Source: Paenibacillus sp. HGH0039 (GTDB lineage Bacteria; Bacillota; Bacilli; Paenibacillales; NBRC-103111). From it: a stretch of DNA of 64,000 bases. The notes under the pieces are model-generated. The model was not told the DNA's origin. It saw nothing but the letters and a program-made list of their open reading frames with translations, and searched no databases. Each line of letters begins with the position of its first letter. Position 1 is the first letter of the stretch. This document shows positions 7,983 through 18,699 of the stretch, piece by piece. Location of the stretch: contig NZ_KE150412.1 of the NCBI RefSeq assembly GCF_000411255.1, forward strand, positions 213,053 through 277,052. The letters are read 5' to 3'. A program made the position numbers and the translations under genes.

Positions 7983-10900
7983 TCAGATATACAAAATTTC
8001 TTTTTGAATGTCATATCTCTTTTTACCGGAATCCGTCAGGCATTTATCCAGCCGTTGATTTTGCGCCTCGGTCCCGGCATAAGGGACGTACTGCAAGTCG
8101 TCGGTGAATTGTTGTAAAATGTCTGGCTCCAAGGAGTCCGCATACGCGTTGAGCAAAACCTGCTTGGCACGTTTAAACGATTTGCTTCGTTTGGAGAGCT
8201 CTTTGGCCACTTCGTTAACAGAAGAAACGGTTTTGAAAAATTTAGCCGGACAATAGTGCAGCAGCTTGTCCGTCACGCTGGATTGCAGCGCTTTATCCCA
8301 GGACGGCAGCGTCTCGATAACTTTGTTGGCGGCATCTTTGTGCTTCAGCAAGTTTCTGGACACGATATCGTAGGTTAACCGCCGGTCATGCAGCGCCTCC
8401 AGTTTGCCCACTGTCTCCAGAGGATAAATAGCCGCAAGGAATAAGGCGGTATAGGTTGCCGATTCATAATGCTCGAGCCATTCCGAATAATGACCGGCGC
8501 GCGCCATCCCGTCTTCCAGTACGGCGAGCTCACCGACCATACGATCGAACCCTTCCCGATACAAAGAGAGCAGGCGGCTTCGCAGAGACGGCGAAAGACA
8601 CAGGTACGTAAAGAACGTGGACATGGCGAATAATTTCAAGTTGATAAACTGCCCTTCATCGTCAAAATGGACACGATAGTTTACCAGCTTCCGGAAAATA
8701 TCTTTCCATTCCGGGTCATTAAATTGAGCGGTCAAATCTTCAACCGCAGAAAGCGGATTATGCGAAAAATCGTACGAGCTGTCTAAAACAAACCGGATGA
8801 TGTGAAAAATCGTTTTGTAATCGCTTTGCTGAAGTGCGCCGTCTTCGCTGGATTTTACAGTCATATAACAGGTCCAGGTTCCGGCTACCTTCTCGTAATG
8901 AGTGCGGAAACGATAAGCCTCGAACCAGTCGTTGCACTTGTTCATAAAGGACGCAAAAGCCGATAATCTCGCGATTTCGTCGTCATGTACGGAAGGAGGC
9001 TCGCTAAATTCGACAGAAACGGAATGCTTGTAGAACATAAACCCTGCCTTGTGCGTACACATCGCCAGCTCGATTTCAAAAAAGTCCTTTTGCATCCGCA
9101 GCAAACGGTTTTCCTGTTCGGAAAAAGATTGGGCGAACGCCACCATTTCTTTGACGAAAAGAGGCATATGAGCGCCATTGGACGCGGGAACCAAATATAG
9201 CGACCACTGGTGCAGCACATTGTGCAGTTGATGCAAATTGGTTAACGACAAGTCTTCGGCAATAACGGCCTCGGCTTCTTGTATTCTTGTTTTCCAATGA
9301 ATTTCTTCCAGGAAGTAATCTTCGATTTCCGCTTGCCGATCTTCTTGGACCCCGATCCAGTCAAGGAAGGTTTGAATCACTTGCTCGTTCTTATCGAACT
9401 GCCGGATTAAACCGAGCCATTCGGTTAACAGTCTGAGATACGCTTGATAATAAGACGGACTGCCGTCATCTATCACACTTAAAAGAATTTCTTTGGCCGA
9501 TTTATCGTACGTTTCGACTACGGTATGAAAAATAGAGCTGCTTAACTCGCCGAGCGACTCGTATTTATTCATCTCGTTGTTCAAATCAACGAAAACCTCG
9601 TTAAAATACGGGAATCTGCCGATGACGCTCAAATCGTACGGAAGGATGGCAAACTCTTTGCTGACGAGAGAATAATTCCGGTAGAGATCGAACAAGTGCC
9701 GGTTCTCTATGGCCTGCTTTAAAAATTGGCACAGGTGACCCGCGTTAAAAATCCCGTTGCGGGCTAGGTCCAGAACGATCGGCAGGTCTTCATCCTTAAC
9801 GGAAGAAAGAATGCCGATAAAGTTTTGGATCAGCGCCTCTTCCTCCCGCTTCGAATAAATGCACAAGGCGTCCAGATATTGCTCGAATAAAAACAGCACG
9901 TCCAGCCGCAGCTCGATTACGGCCGAATTCACGTTCATTTCCGAACGGACCCGCTCCAATAGCGTTTCCCGGTCCCGGCTGCTGCATTTGGCCAGCAGAT
10001 GATGGATGCGCAGCACTTTCCAGTACACGAGCGTTTCATTAGACCGGCCCCGGTCTTCCGGCTTCCGTTCGAAATAAGCGGCGATGTTCCGGTCTTTGAG
10101 CAAGTTTTTCGCATGAAACAAGGCCAGAAAATAATTCGCCGATGCTTCCGGCCACTCACGGCTTTTTAGAAATGCGTCAACCGTTTCAGCCGTCAACCGT
10201 TCGGCCTCATTTGCGTAGTAACTCGGTGATCGGACACCCTCTTCTCCGTGAAAAATGAAGCTGTAATCCGGATAGGCACTATTTGCCGTCAAATGCTGTT
10301 TAGTCTTTTCCGAGAAGAAGGGCTTGTTCAACGCCTCGTTAAAGTGCTCGTCCGCCGATACCGCCATAGCTTCCCGCTGCTGCTTCTCTTCGCGATCCTG
10401 AACAAGAATGCAGTTATCCGGTAGGGGAATAATTTCCCTGGTCTCGTATTGCAATGCCTTGACTTCTTTGTTGTGGCTGTACAAACGGCACTGCAGGGAA
10501 AACGGATCAAGTACGATATAATTCATACTTTCCGGTATAAGCGTGATCTCGATACGAATGACCGGGATGCCGACCTGGTTAAACATAATTCCGGCATGTT
10601 CCGTTCTCGTACCGAATTCCACCAGGATAGCGGCAATATCCTCCTTAACGTCTTTGCTGGTGTACTGAAGATAGGCGTTCCAGGCTTCGTTCAAGGTAAC
10701 CGCCTTAATAAACTTGCCGAAGAACGGCTTGCCGCCCTGCGAGATGAACTCCTTTGCATCCAGACAAAGGGCGGCGTCCTTTTCCAATTCCTTTTTGGAG
10801 GAAGCCGACAGCTCGTAGACATGCTGGAACAAGCGGTAGTTCTTAGCCGGTCTTGTCTGCACCAGAAACAAGCTTTGCATGTTCACTTCCTGAAAAATAT

Positions 10901-11657
10901 GCCCCTGCCACAAGTTCAACTCGTCGCCCGACAGTAAATACCGGACACTATTGTTCGCTTTCACATGCTGCGTAGAGAAAAGATCGAAACCGAAAGCAAT
11001 CTGCCCCGTAAGATTTCCGTCGACAAGTTCCGTTAAGCTTGTCATGGAAATCGTTCCGAAATCCGAGTCCCCTACCCATTCGCAATCAAGCGCATAGTCC
11101 GGCATGGTGCTGTGGAGGTTTTTAAGCAGACCGATGATCGTTTGTAAATCCTCTCCCTTGACATAAGGGGTTGCATCATAAGGAACGGGATGGCCCGTAT
11201 GCTCCGATTGAACCAACGGCTGGACAAAAACGGGAATAGGTTCATGATCGTGCAGATGCCGGTTCACGAAACGTCTATTCTGGTTCCTGGCGTGCTCCGT
11301 GCTTCCGCTGAGCATGACCTGCGCAAGCACTTCGTAAAAGCTATCCCTGCGCTCACAAACCAAACTGAGATAAGCGCCGGCATTCGTCGTTTCGTTTAAG
11401 TCTTCTTCCCCGGAGCTTCTGACAATCCATGGAAGGTCCCCGCAAACTTTTTTAATTTGATCGAACCGGGATGGTTCGCGCTGCTCCATGTACTGGGCCA
11501 GCCGGCCTGGCAATTCCTCCTCGGTACCGCTGTATTGTTCCAGGAATTCAACGGCAGCTGTAGGATCGATCGGATAAAGAGGGGGAATATGCGCTGTAAA
11601 CGTTTTATTGTTCCGCAGCTCCAACAATCTCTCGCATTTTATTCCGAAGCTATTCAT
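7983..11657 (-). CDS. btrA: BtrA, very large PEP-synthase-like protein of unknown role
   Basis: A 1224-residue protein, by far the largest in the cluster. Start at ATG 11657 (MNSFGIKCER) behind GAGGAGG; an in-frame start five codons earlier lacks this site. The N-terminal ~270 residues resemble the ATP-binding domain of PEP synthase/pyruvate phosphate dikinase: IVRSSGEEDL at 78-87, AGAYLSL at 93-99 and FLVQTRPAK at 264-272. Next, EFGTRTEHAGIMFNQVGIPV near 347-366 matches the swivelling phosphohistidine domain, with His354 at the active position. No PEP/pyruvate-binding barrel is recognisable; the remaining ~800 residues look helical and match nothing I know. An ATP-driven phosphotransfer is possible, as in rifampicin phosphotransferase, but its substrate is unknown. 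Confidence 0.85.
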   Translation of the reverse strand: MNSFGIKCERLLELRNNKTFTAHIPPLYPIDPTAAVEFLEQYSGTEEELPGRLAQYMEQREPSRFDQIKKVCGDLPWIVRSSGEEDLNETTNAGAYLSLVCERRDSFYEVLAQVMLSGSTEHARNQNRRFVNRHLHDHEPIPVFVQPLVQSEHTGHPVPYDATPYVKGEDLQTIIGLLKNLHSTMPDYALDCEWVGDSDFGTISMTSLTELVDGNLTGQIAFGFDLFSTQHVKANNSVRYLLSGDELNLWQGHIFQEVNMQSLFLVQTRPAKNYRLFQHVYELSASSKKELEKDAALCLDAKEFISQGGKPFFGKFIKAVTLNEAWNAYLQYTSKDVKEDIAAILVEFGTRTEHAGIMFNQVGIPVIRIEITLIPESMNYIVLDPFSLQCRLYSHNKEVKALQYETREIIPLPDNCILVQDREEKQQREAMAVSADEHFNEALNKPFFSEKTKQHLTANSAYPDYSFIFHGEEGVRSPSYYANEAERLTAETVDAFLKSREWPEASANYFLALFHAKNLLKDRNIAAYFERKPEDRGRSNETLVYWKVLRIHHLLAKCSSRDRETLLERVRSEMNVNSAVIELRLDVLFLFEQYLDALCIYSKREEEALIQNFIGILSSVKDEDLPIVLDLARNGIFNAGHLCQFLKQAIENRHLFDLYRNYSLVSKEFAILPYDLSVIGRFPYFNEVFVDLNNEMNKYESLGELSSSIFHTVVETYDKSAKEILLSVIDDGSPSYYQAYLRLLTEWLGLIRQFDKNEQVIQTFLDWIGVQEDRQAEIEDYFLEEIHWKTRIQEAEAVIAEDLSLTNLHQLHNVLHQWSLYLVPASNGAHMPLFVKEMVAFAQSFSEQENRLLRMQKDFFEIELAMCTHKAGFMFYKHSVSVEFSEPPSVHDDEIARLSAFASFMNKCNDWFEAYRFRTHYEKVAGTWTCYMTVKSSEDGALQQSDYKTIFHIIRFVLDSSYDFSHNPLSAVEDLTAQFNDPEWKDIFRKLVNYRVHFDDEGQFINLKLFAMSTFFTYLCLSPSLRSRLLSLYREGFDRMVGELAVLEDGMARAGHYSEWLEHYESATYTALFLAAIYPLETVGKLEALHDRRLTYDIVSRNLLKHKDAANKVIETLPSWDKALQSSVTDKLLHYCPAKFFKTVSSVNEVAKELSKRSKSFKRAKQVLLNAYADSLEPDILQQFTDDLQYVPYAGTEAQNQRLDKCLTDSGKKRYDIQKEILYI

Positions 11658-11703
11658 ACAAAGCCTCCTCAAGCATGTGCGTGGTTTCGTTCGACCTTGA
11701 CAG

Positions 11704-13518
11704 TTATCTTACATCCGAAAGCTTCGGCTTCATGGCCTGAAGATACTCGAATGATTGCATCGCTTCCGACAAAATCAGTCCTTTCGGCAAGCGGCTTTCA
11801 CCCTTCGCCTGTTTTAAAAGATTCGCGACTTGCAGGATGCAAGCGATCGGCAGGGCATCGGTAACCGCTCCAATGGTTAAGGATTCGGCTTCTTTTTTCA
11901 CCTGGTTTACCAGCAGACGGAAGTCATCGGGCCTCACCCTGTTTTCCAAAAGAAACGAAGCCAGTTCCACCTCGATGCTGGAAGTGCCTCCCCAGGTGGA
12001 GTCAATGTGAAAACGGTACGTTTTCAAGCGCTTCCCGGCTGAAAGCCTCGCTTTCCAGTGCCCGTACCGGTTGGCGTAAGGCAAGGACGTATAAACATGA
12101 GCGGACGAGGTCCATTCGGTATGCAAACTTTGTTCGAACCAATCCAGATCATAAGGCAGCTTTCTTCCGATGAAGTCCTCCATTTCTCCAAGATGGGCCT
12201 GCCAATGATCGGCTAAAGGATGAACGGGATGACCTCCGCTTACTTGGCACGAATCAAGCAGCGTTTTCCAGTAACCGGAAATGATTTGGCAAATCTCACC
12301 TGTCACGGCTGAAGGCATGTTGACGAACATATCTCTCATTTCCCGTAATCCCGGTTCATATTTGGTCATCACATAACCGTCCTGGTACGCTAAAATATCA
12401 GAGGAATACTTTTCAAACTTTTTAAGCTGATGAAATTGAAAGTCGCCGAAAAGATCTTTCCCGATAAATTTTGCGAATACGACCGGCTCATTCGTGCTTT
12501 TTCGTCGGATGAATAGCGGAGTTTTCTTCGGATTAATCCGGAAGGGAACTTCACGGCGATACATCGGATCGTTCCAATGAGGCACGGATTTATAAGGGAC
12601 CGCTTCCAAATCCGCCGGACGCGCGTCAGATAAACCGAGTTTCGGCAGAAGAAACTCCACCACTTCTTCCGAATTGCCGAGCATCTGCCAGATGCGCTTT
12701 CTTGTCGCCGTATTTAGAGGAATACGATCGCTGCACTTCGCAAGCCGGCCGTTTTCGATTTTGAACAACCGGCCCGGAGAAGATACCCAGACAGGTTTGT
12801 TCAGCCGATATTTCACGCTAAGTCTTCCGGCCAGCTCCAGAACGGTCCCGCCCGTATGCGGCTGATCTTCCAGGATCACGATGTCCGTATCCGACTTTAT
12901 TGCCTCCGGCAGCATCGAGAGTTCCTCGGGCAAATACAAGGACGCGCCCGGATCGGAAGGCTTCCGCAGAGCCCTGACTGTGTGATATAGGGCTTCATTC
13001 CCCCACCTCTGCTTCAAAACCGATGCCCATAACGGAGCGTAGAAAGCCCCGCCGGTTCGAACGCCGATGAGTACAGGCGGTGAAGACGGATCGGCATGGA
13101 CTCTCAGCCAGTGCAGAGCATCCTCCCGGCAAACCTCCAAGTCGCACAAATCATACCCGGAGCATTCCGGGGTACGAAGCTCCTGCATCACTTTGATTAA
13201 AGAGAGCAGCTCCGGTCTTTTCTGCGTAACGGAGGATTTGGCAGCCTTGTAGTCCGGCCATGCCGGTGTGCTCCCCCCCGCCTCCTGCGTACCTTCCGCA
13301 ATGTCGGAAGCAGCCTGCACGCAAAGGCTGCGTTGAGAGGCCAGCCGGACAGCCAGACGATCCCTGTCTTCAGGATGTACGCCGCACCGGCTCAGCAAAA
13401 GCAAATCCGCCAATCGCTGCTCCAGGATACAGGCGTACATGTAACGATGAAGACGGTCCTTGCTTCCTCTGACGTAGCTTTCCAATTCGTGAAACAAAGA
13501 GATCGGATTATCCTTCAT
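11704..13518 (-). CDS. btrL: BtrL phosphoribosyltransferase
   Basis: A 604-residue protein that transfers 5-phosphoribose from PRPP to neamine, giving 5''-phosphoribostamycin; BtrP (outside the window) then dephosphorylates it. The type I PRTase core is visible: [14 protein letters not shown] at 151-164 and the PRPP loop [17 protein letters not shown] at 213-229, with the acidic pair and TGGT. The residues after ~320 form a second region ([14 protein letters not shown], then [10 protein letters not shown], later HIDSTWGG) that faintly recalls a kinase/phosphotransferase fold; this is a weak inference. The start overlaps the end of btrM by 11 bases. Confidence 0.9.
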   Translation of the reverse strand: MKDNPISLFHELESYVRGSKDRLHRYMYACILEQRLADLLLLSRCGVHPEDRDRLAVRLASQRSLCVQAASDIAEGTQEAGGSTPAWPDYKAAKSSVTQKRPELLSLIKVMQELRTPECSGYDLCDLEVCREDALHWLRVHADPSSPPVLIGVRTGGAFYAPLWASVLKQRWGNEALYHTVRALRKPSDPGASLYLPEELSMLPEAIKSDTDIVILEDQPHTGGTVLELAGRLSVKYRLNKPVWVSSPGRLFKIENGRLAKCSDRIPLNTATRKRIWQMLGNSEEVVEFLLPKLGLSDARPADLEAVPYKSVPHWNDPMYRREVPFRINPKKTPLFIRRKSTNEPVVFAKFIGKDLFGDFQFHQLKKFEKYSSDILAYQDGYVMTKYEPGLREMRDMFVNMPSAVTGEICQIISGYWKTLLDSCQVSGGHPVHPLADHWQAHLGEMEDFIGRKLPYDLDWFEQSLHTEWTSSAHVYTSLPYANRYGHWKARLSAGKRLKTYRFHIDSTWGGTSSIEVELASFLLENRVRPDDFRLLVNQVKKEAESLTIGAVTDALPIACILQVANLLKQAKGESRLPKGLILSEAMQSFEYLQAMKPKLSDVR

Positions 13519-14746
13519 GGACGGCAGCCTCTTTTGAAGCGTACAAATTCAAATAATTCGGATACACGCAGTGAGGCAAAAATTTACTGACAACTTCGGG
13601 TCTGGAATGGAGCCTCAGGGACTCGGCAACGGAGTCGTTCGTCAATATTTTATAAGCCTCGTCAGCGATCCCCAACACGTCGCTCGGGTCCGTTAAAATC
13701 GCGGTTTCACCGTGAGTGAAAATATCGGCGGGACCTCCGTTATTGGTTGAGATGATCGGTACTCCCGCAATGGCGGCTTCAATCAGGCTTCCGCCGAATT
13801 CCTCATGGTGGGAGGGCAGCAGGAACAGCTGGGCATGGTGCAGATAGCAGGAGACAAATTTATGTGAAATAAAACCGGTGATACGGAATTGGTTCTGCAA
13901 ATTCGCCGCTTTAATTTGTTCTTCCATCGCCTCGCGCTGGGGACCGTCCCCGCACACGATGAATTGCAAATCGCCGATTTTGTCCGCTAGCTCTTTCGCA
14001 ACGCTTACAAAGGTGGCCCAGCCTTTCTCGTGTGCGATTCTGCCTAGAAACAAAACCGTTTTTTTGCCGAGAAGCTCGGTTTTTAATCGGCTGCAAAAAG
14101 GACAATCGATGGAATGACTGAGATGATTCGATCCGATACAGTCGCTGATCGCCGTCATTTTCGACGAATCCTCAAGCAGCCGGTTGTAGCTGTCCAGTCT
14201 CTTGTCCGTAAGAACGACGGCTTTATGGCTGAGTTTGATACTCTTTAATTCCACGGATTTAACAAAATCGTGAACGAATTGATCCCACTTGTTCATGGGC
14301 TTGTACGTAAATATCCGGCTGCAATGTATCGTTAAAATCAACGGCTTTTTTAAATATTTTTGAGCGAACATTCCGGCGAGTAACGGCCACACCACTCCGC
14401 TTGCATGGACATGAATCGCATCGTAGTTCTTCTTTTTCCCGTTCAGAACGATCCATTTGACAGCGCCCATGAACCAGCTCTGATCGAGAAACACCGTTCC
14501 CGTTTGGCTGGACTTAAAGGGCAGCGTCATAAAACGAACGGAATGGACGGTCAACCTTTCGCGAAGCTGTAATGTTCGGGGGATGCCGGGAATGCCGGTT
14601 GTGAGCACATCCTGCATGACTCCCTGATCGGCCAGCCATTCCGTTAAATTCGTGATTTGAACCTGCATGCCGCCCATCGGATCAAACCGGCTCGGCCATT
14701 CGGTAGTCTCAAAGTAGTAATGAGGGGTAAGCCGCAAAATATTCAA
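13508..14746 (-). CDS. btrM: BtrM family 4 glycosyltransferase (GlcNAc to 2-deoxystreptamine)
   Basis: A 412-residue GT-B glycosyltransferase of family GT4. It attaches GlcNAc from UDP-GlcNAc to 2-deoxystreptamine to give 2'-N-acetylparomamine, the BtrD substrate. The N-terminal glycine-rich GGMQVQ is near 25-30, the donor-site [11 protein letters not shown] near 230 and the [12 protein letters not shown]-x7-E motif near 325-335. It begins with TTG at 14746, placed well behind GAGGGGGTG; no suitable ATG is near. It lies 18 bases after btrN and overlaps btrL. Confidence 0.93.
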   Translation of the reverse strand: MNILRLTPHYYFETTEWPSRFDPMGGMQVQITNLTEWLADQGVMQDVLTTGIPGIPRTLQLRERLTVHSVRFMTLPFKSSQTGTVFLDQSWFMGAVKWIVLNGKKKNYDAIHVHASGVVWPLLAGMFAQKYLKKPLILTIHCSRIFTYKPMNKWDQFVHDFVKSVELKSIKLSHKAVVLTDKRLDSYNRLLEDSSKMTAISDCIGSNHLSHSIDCPFCSRLKTELLGKKTVLFLGRIAHEKGWATFVSVAKELADKIGDLQFIVCGDGPQREAMEEQIKAANLQNQFRITGFISHKFVSCYLHHAQLFLLPSHHEEFGGSLIEAAIAGVPIISTNNGGPADIFTHGETAILTDPSDVLGIADEAYKILTNDSVAESLRLHSRPEVVSKFLPHCVYPNYLNLYASKEAAVHEG

Positions 14747-14764
14747 ACGTACACCCCCTCTTCG

Positions 14765-15517
14765 TTACAGCACATAATCGTATTGATCTTCCGTCTGCAC
14801 GCTTACATTGTTGCAATTTTTGCATAGATCCGATTTGCCTCTATGCCCTTCTTTTAACATTTTCCGGAAGGATGTAAATTTGTCATTGTTCCAGATATCG
14901 GAAATATGATGTTCGCTGATATTGCCCATAACCATCTTTTGATTGAAATCTTCAAAGCATGGAAGCACGTTCCCCAAAACGGTAACAACGGCCAGATTGG
15001 ATGGCACCATACACGACATGTTGGCTTTCGAAGCTTGAGGAATATTATCCAGAATCCCGCCCCGATTGGATAAAATCAGATCCGAATGATCGAGATAGAC
15101 CACTTTTTCTTTGTCCGCTCCCGCCAGTTGGTCGTATACGCCTCTGAATTTGTGCTTGGCTCCGGCATGCTGGGTCACAATGAATTTTTGAATACCCAGT
15201 TCCGTCAAAGTTTGTAACCGTTTTTCGGTGAGAAAATCGCCGTTTGTGTAAATAATGGGCCTTGCTCTAGGGATATATTCCGATGTCATGCCCACAAACA
15301 GATCGAGATTTTTGCACAAAAGCGGCTCCCCGTAAAAGTGAAACGAAATACGTCCCGCAAAATCCAGCGAACTTAACTGTTCCATCAGCGTTTTATACAA
15401 AGCGGGGTCCATCTCTCCGTTTTCTTTACGCTGAGATACACTGTTGGGGCAGTACCAGCACGTGCGGTTGCATTGAGAATTGACTTCTACTTCGATCATC
15501 GAAAACAGCTTGTCCAT
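14765..15517 (-). CDS. btrN: BtrN radical SAM 2-deoxy-scyllo-inosamine dehydrogenase
   Basis: A 250-residue radical SAM enzyme that oxidises C3 of 2-deoxy-scyllo-inosamine to amino-2-deoxy-scyllo-inosose. The radical SAM cluster ligands are Cys16, Cys20 and Cys23 (CNRTCWYC). The auxiliary [4Fe-4S] 'twitch' ligands known from the BtrN structure are all present: Cys169, Cys187, Cys232 and Cys235. Arg152, also seen in the characterised enzyme, is kept. The start at 15517 follows GAGGAGGAA. Very close to the published B. circulans BtrN. Streptomyces clusters use an NAD-dependent dehydrogenase for this step instead. Confidence 0.97.
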   Translation of the reverse strand: MDKLFSMIEVEVNSQCNRTCWYCPNSVSQRKENGEMDPALYKTLMEQLSSLDFAGRISFHFYGEPLLCKNLDLFVGMTSEYIPRARPIIYTNGDFLTEKRLQTLTELGIQKFIVTQHAGAKHKFRGVYDQLAGADKEKVVYLDHSDLILSNRGGILDNIPQASKANMSCMVPSNLAVVTVLGNVLPCFEDFNQKMVMGNISEHHISDIWNNDKFTSFRKMLKEGHRGKSDLCKNCNNVSVQTEDQYDYVL

Positions 15518-15546
15518 CCCAATTCCTCCTCGCTAATCATCCTTCG

Positions 15547-16824
<1,278 letters not shown>

Positions 16825-16881
16825 TTAAAGTCTATTAATCGACTATAGTTTCCATAATGTGTTATTTATGGATACATTTAC

Positions 16882-16910
16882 ATCCTATAATTACCAAAAT
16901 TAAATGTCAA
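16882..16910 (-). promoter_or_regulatory. Likely sigma-A promoter of the btr operon
   Basis: On the minus strand TTGACA (16905-16910) is followed after exactly 17 bases by TAGGAT (16882-16887). The -35 is a perfect consensus and the -10 matches 4 of 6. Transcription would start near 16875, giving a leader of about 70 bases before btrS. The surrounding 16804-17000 is unusually AT-rich for this window. Seen in sequence; activity is inferred. Confidence 0.7.
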
Positions 16911-16973
16911 CTACCATTTTTGGAAATTAATTGGTTTTTAATTTTGTTTTAGAACTAAAATGAATGATATATA

Positions 16974-16991
16974 AACCATAAATATATGGTT
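16974..16991. repeat. Inverted repeat upstream of the btr promoter
   Basis: A perfect 7-bp inverted repeat, AACCATA and TATGGTT, separated by AATA, 64 bp upstream of the -35. A related ATATATGG occurs again near 17000, and near-copies (CCATAA, TTATGG) fall by the promoter around 16850-16870. The spacing would suit an activator site, but in AT-rich DNA such repeats can occur by chance. Confidence 0.4.
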
Positions 16992-17332
16992 ATTTCCTAT
17001 ATATGGATTTTATTTTCTTCTGCTTCTACGCACAATCCGTGTTTCGGTTGCTCATTTTGCAGAAAATAAGGCTTGAGTCACAACGAATAGGTCTGAACTT
17101 TCAACCGGCTCATTCTCTTCTGCTTCTTTCGTACCTAACGCTTGCCGGTTCCTTAATCGGCATTTTACGACAATAACCGGTAAAAAATTAGCTCTTATAG
17201 TCTCAACGCATTATATGCAGGGTCTTAAATCCGTGAAATTCCGTTGGACAGGTTCATTTCGGATAAGAAGCGGATAGAGCCGATCGCCCGCATGCTCCTA
17301 TGACCTACGGGATTTCCTGTTTTTCAGCTGCA
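16992..17332. other. Non-coding spacer at the edge of the btr cluster
   Basis: About 340 bases with no credible gene, ribosome site or RNA. A short TCTTCTGCTTCT tract occurs twice (near 17015 and 17115). I see no insertion-sequence ends, tRNA or attachment site. Confidence 0.5.
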
Positions 17333-17389
17333 CAAAAAACGGCTCCTTAAACAAATGGGTACCGTGTCCACCCTTCGTAAGGAACCGTT
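17333..17389 (-). terminator. Second of two tandem terminators before the btr region
   Basis: Minus strand: an 11-bp imperfect inverted repeat (ACGGTTCCTTA at 17378-17388 and TAAGGAGCCGT at 17339-17349, one G-T pair) closes a long loop that holds a small GGGT/ACCC pair, and TTTTTT follows at 17334-17339. It would stop read-through towards btrS. Confidence 0.55.
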
Positions 17390-17404
17390 ATCACTTTCCT
17401 TTTC

Positions 17405-17432
17405 GACAAAAAAAGGCCCGTTTCCAGGCCCT
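17405..17432 (-). terminator. Rho-independent terminator of the SUFU gene
   Basis: Minus strand hairpin AGGGCC / GGGCCT with one central mismatch and a TGGAAAC loop, followed by seven Ts. It lies about 85 bases past the stop at 17515. Confidence 0.6.
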
Positions 17433-17514
17433 GATCTCCGTGCGATATAGTCCGTTAATCCTGTATTTGCAGCGAATTCAGAATCTCTCCGATCTCCTCG
17501 GTTTCAGTCTCAAG

Positions 17515-18576
17515 TCAGCCGATAACTTCCACTACGTTTCCTTCGCTGTCCTTAATGTTTGTCTTCACGATGCGAATGACCGTTCCCTGCAAGGACGGAA
17601 TCTCAAGCACGCTTTCTTTAGGCATTAAGCCTCTGCTCAGCTCGCCGGCAGCCTTCTCATCGAGAATGATCCGGACCTCGCCGTCTCCGGCGACACACTC
17701 CGGCTTTTCTCCCGCCTTAAAGATCACGCGGACTTCCGGTCCCACGAGAGTGAGGTCTTTGCCTTTCAAAATCCGCCCTTGCAGCAACTTGCCGATTATG
17801 CCGGCTTGTTTGGCCCCCAGTGTCAGCGCTGCGGGAGTTTTGTTCAGCCAGCCTTTTTTACCCGGCTCCCAAGCGAGCTGATCCACAAACAAAAAGCCGG
17901 TATTGGAGCCGTCTTCCCGCATTCCTTTCTCGGCGGCTTCGGAAACGGCTTCCACTTTAAGCAGAGAATCCCGCGATAAATTCGTTATGTAGTGCGGCAT
18001 ATACGGCAAACAGGCGGACAGCATACCAAGCGTATTCCAGGTTTGCATGGCTTCCAGCTCATCTCTCGTAATTCCGACCATCTGGATAAATTCCACCCGC
18101 CCGTTAGGCGTATCGATTGCAGGAAGCTCGGGATCCTGGATGAAAGCCAGAGCGGTCAGCCGGGTATCGGAACCGAGGCAAATCGGACCGTTGGCGTCCA
18201 TGTAATCGCCCGACCGGAAAATATTGCCGCTGTTGAATACGTATCTCCCCATATTTTGCAGCAGGTTGATCGCCCAAGCCGGAGGCTCTTCCTCTTCTGC
18301 CCCGCGGTCCAGCCGAAACGTCAATTCGAATCCGTAGCCGCTCTCTTCCGGATGATCGGATTCCTTATCGTAAAGTTCCGAAAATCCGAACGTTACGAAA
18401 TGCCAATGCGGGGCAGGCTCGTCCGTTTTGTATGCACTGATTCCATCCAGCGGATCCGGTCCCCCCAGCGCATAGGAGATAAGCGTACCGTAATGTTTCG
18501 GTTCTTGATCTCCGTACAGCTTTACGAATTCCTTGTCAATGGCGTCCCAGCCCGCCGTATTCGGTTCTGTGCTCAT
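17515..18576 (-). CDS. Suppressor of fused (SUFU) domain protein
   Basis: A 353-residue cytoplasmic protein with an N-terminal bacterial SUFU domain: GWDAIDKEFVKLYGDQEPKH at the start, then PHWHFVTFGFSELY, SGYGFELTFRL and QMVGITRDELEAMQTW, all typical. These proteins are found beside immunity or toxin genes in some bacteria but have no established biochemical role. The C-terminal third carries a beta-rich segment rich in Ile/Val. I chose the ATG at 18576 (MSTEPNTAGW) behind GGGAGGAA rather than the longer frame. A terminator follows. Confidence 0.85.
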   Translation of the reverse strand: MSTEPNTAGWDAIDKEFVKLYGDQEPKHYGTLISYALGGPDPLDGISAYKTDEPAPHWHFVTFGFSELYDKESDHPEESGYGFELTFRLDRGAEEEEPPAWAINLLQNMGRYVFNSGNIFRSGDYMDANGPICLGSDTRLTALAFIQDPELPAIDTPNGRVEFIQMVGITRDELEAMQTWNTLGMLSACLPYMPHYITNLSRDSLLKVEAVSEAAEKGMREDGSNTGFLFVDQLAWEPGKKGWLNKTPAALTLGAKQAGIIGKLLQGRILKGKDLTLVGPEVRVIFKAGEKPECVAGDGEVRIILDEKAAGELSRGLMPKESVLEIPSLQGTVIRIVKTNIKDSEGNVVEVIG

Positions 18577-18699
18577 GTCAGATTCCTCCCAAGTTCTCAC
18601 CATGTGTCTGTTTGTACCAACCATTCCCATTATACTCTCCCGGAATCCGAACGTCACATAAGCCGAAGTTCCCCGTGTGAGGAGCATCGGCTTTGTTTT

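Noticed and set aside
17040..17330. Possible remnant transposase or IS ends near the btr edge
   Set aside because: No inverted terminal repeats, target duplications or recognisable transposase residues; only a short repeated TCTTCTGCTTCT word.
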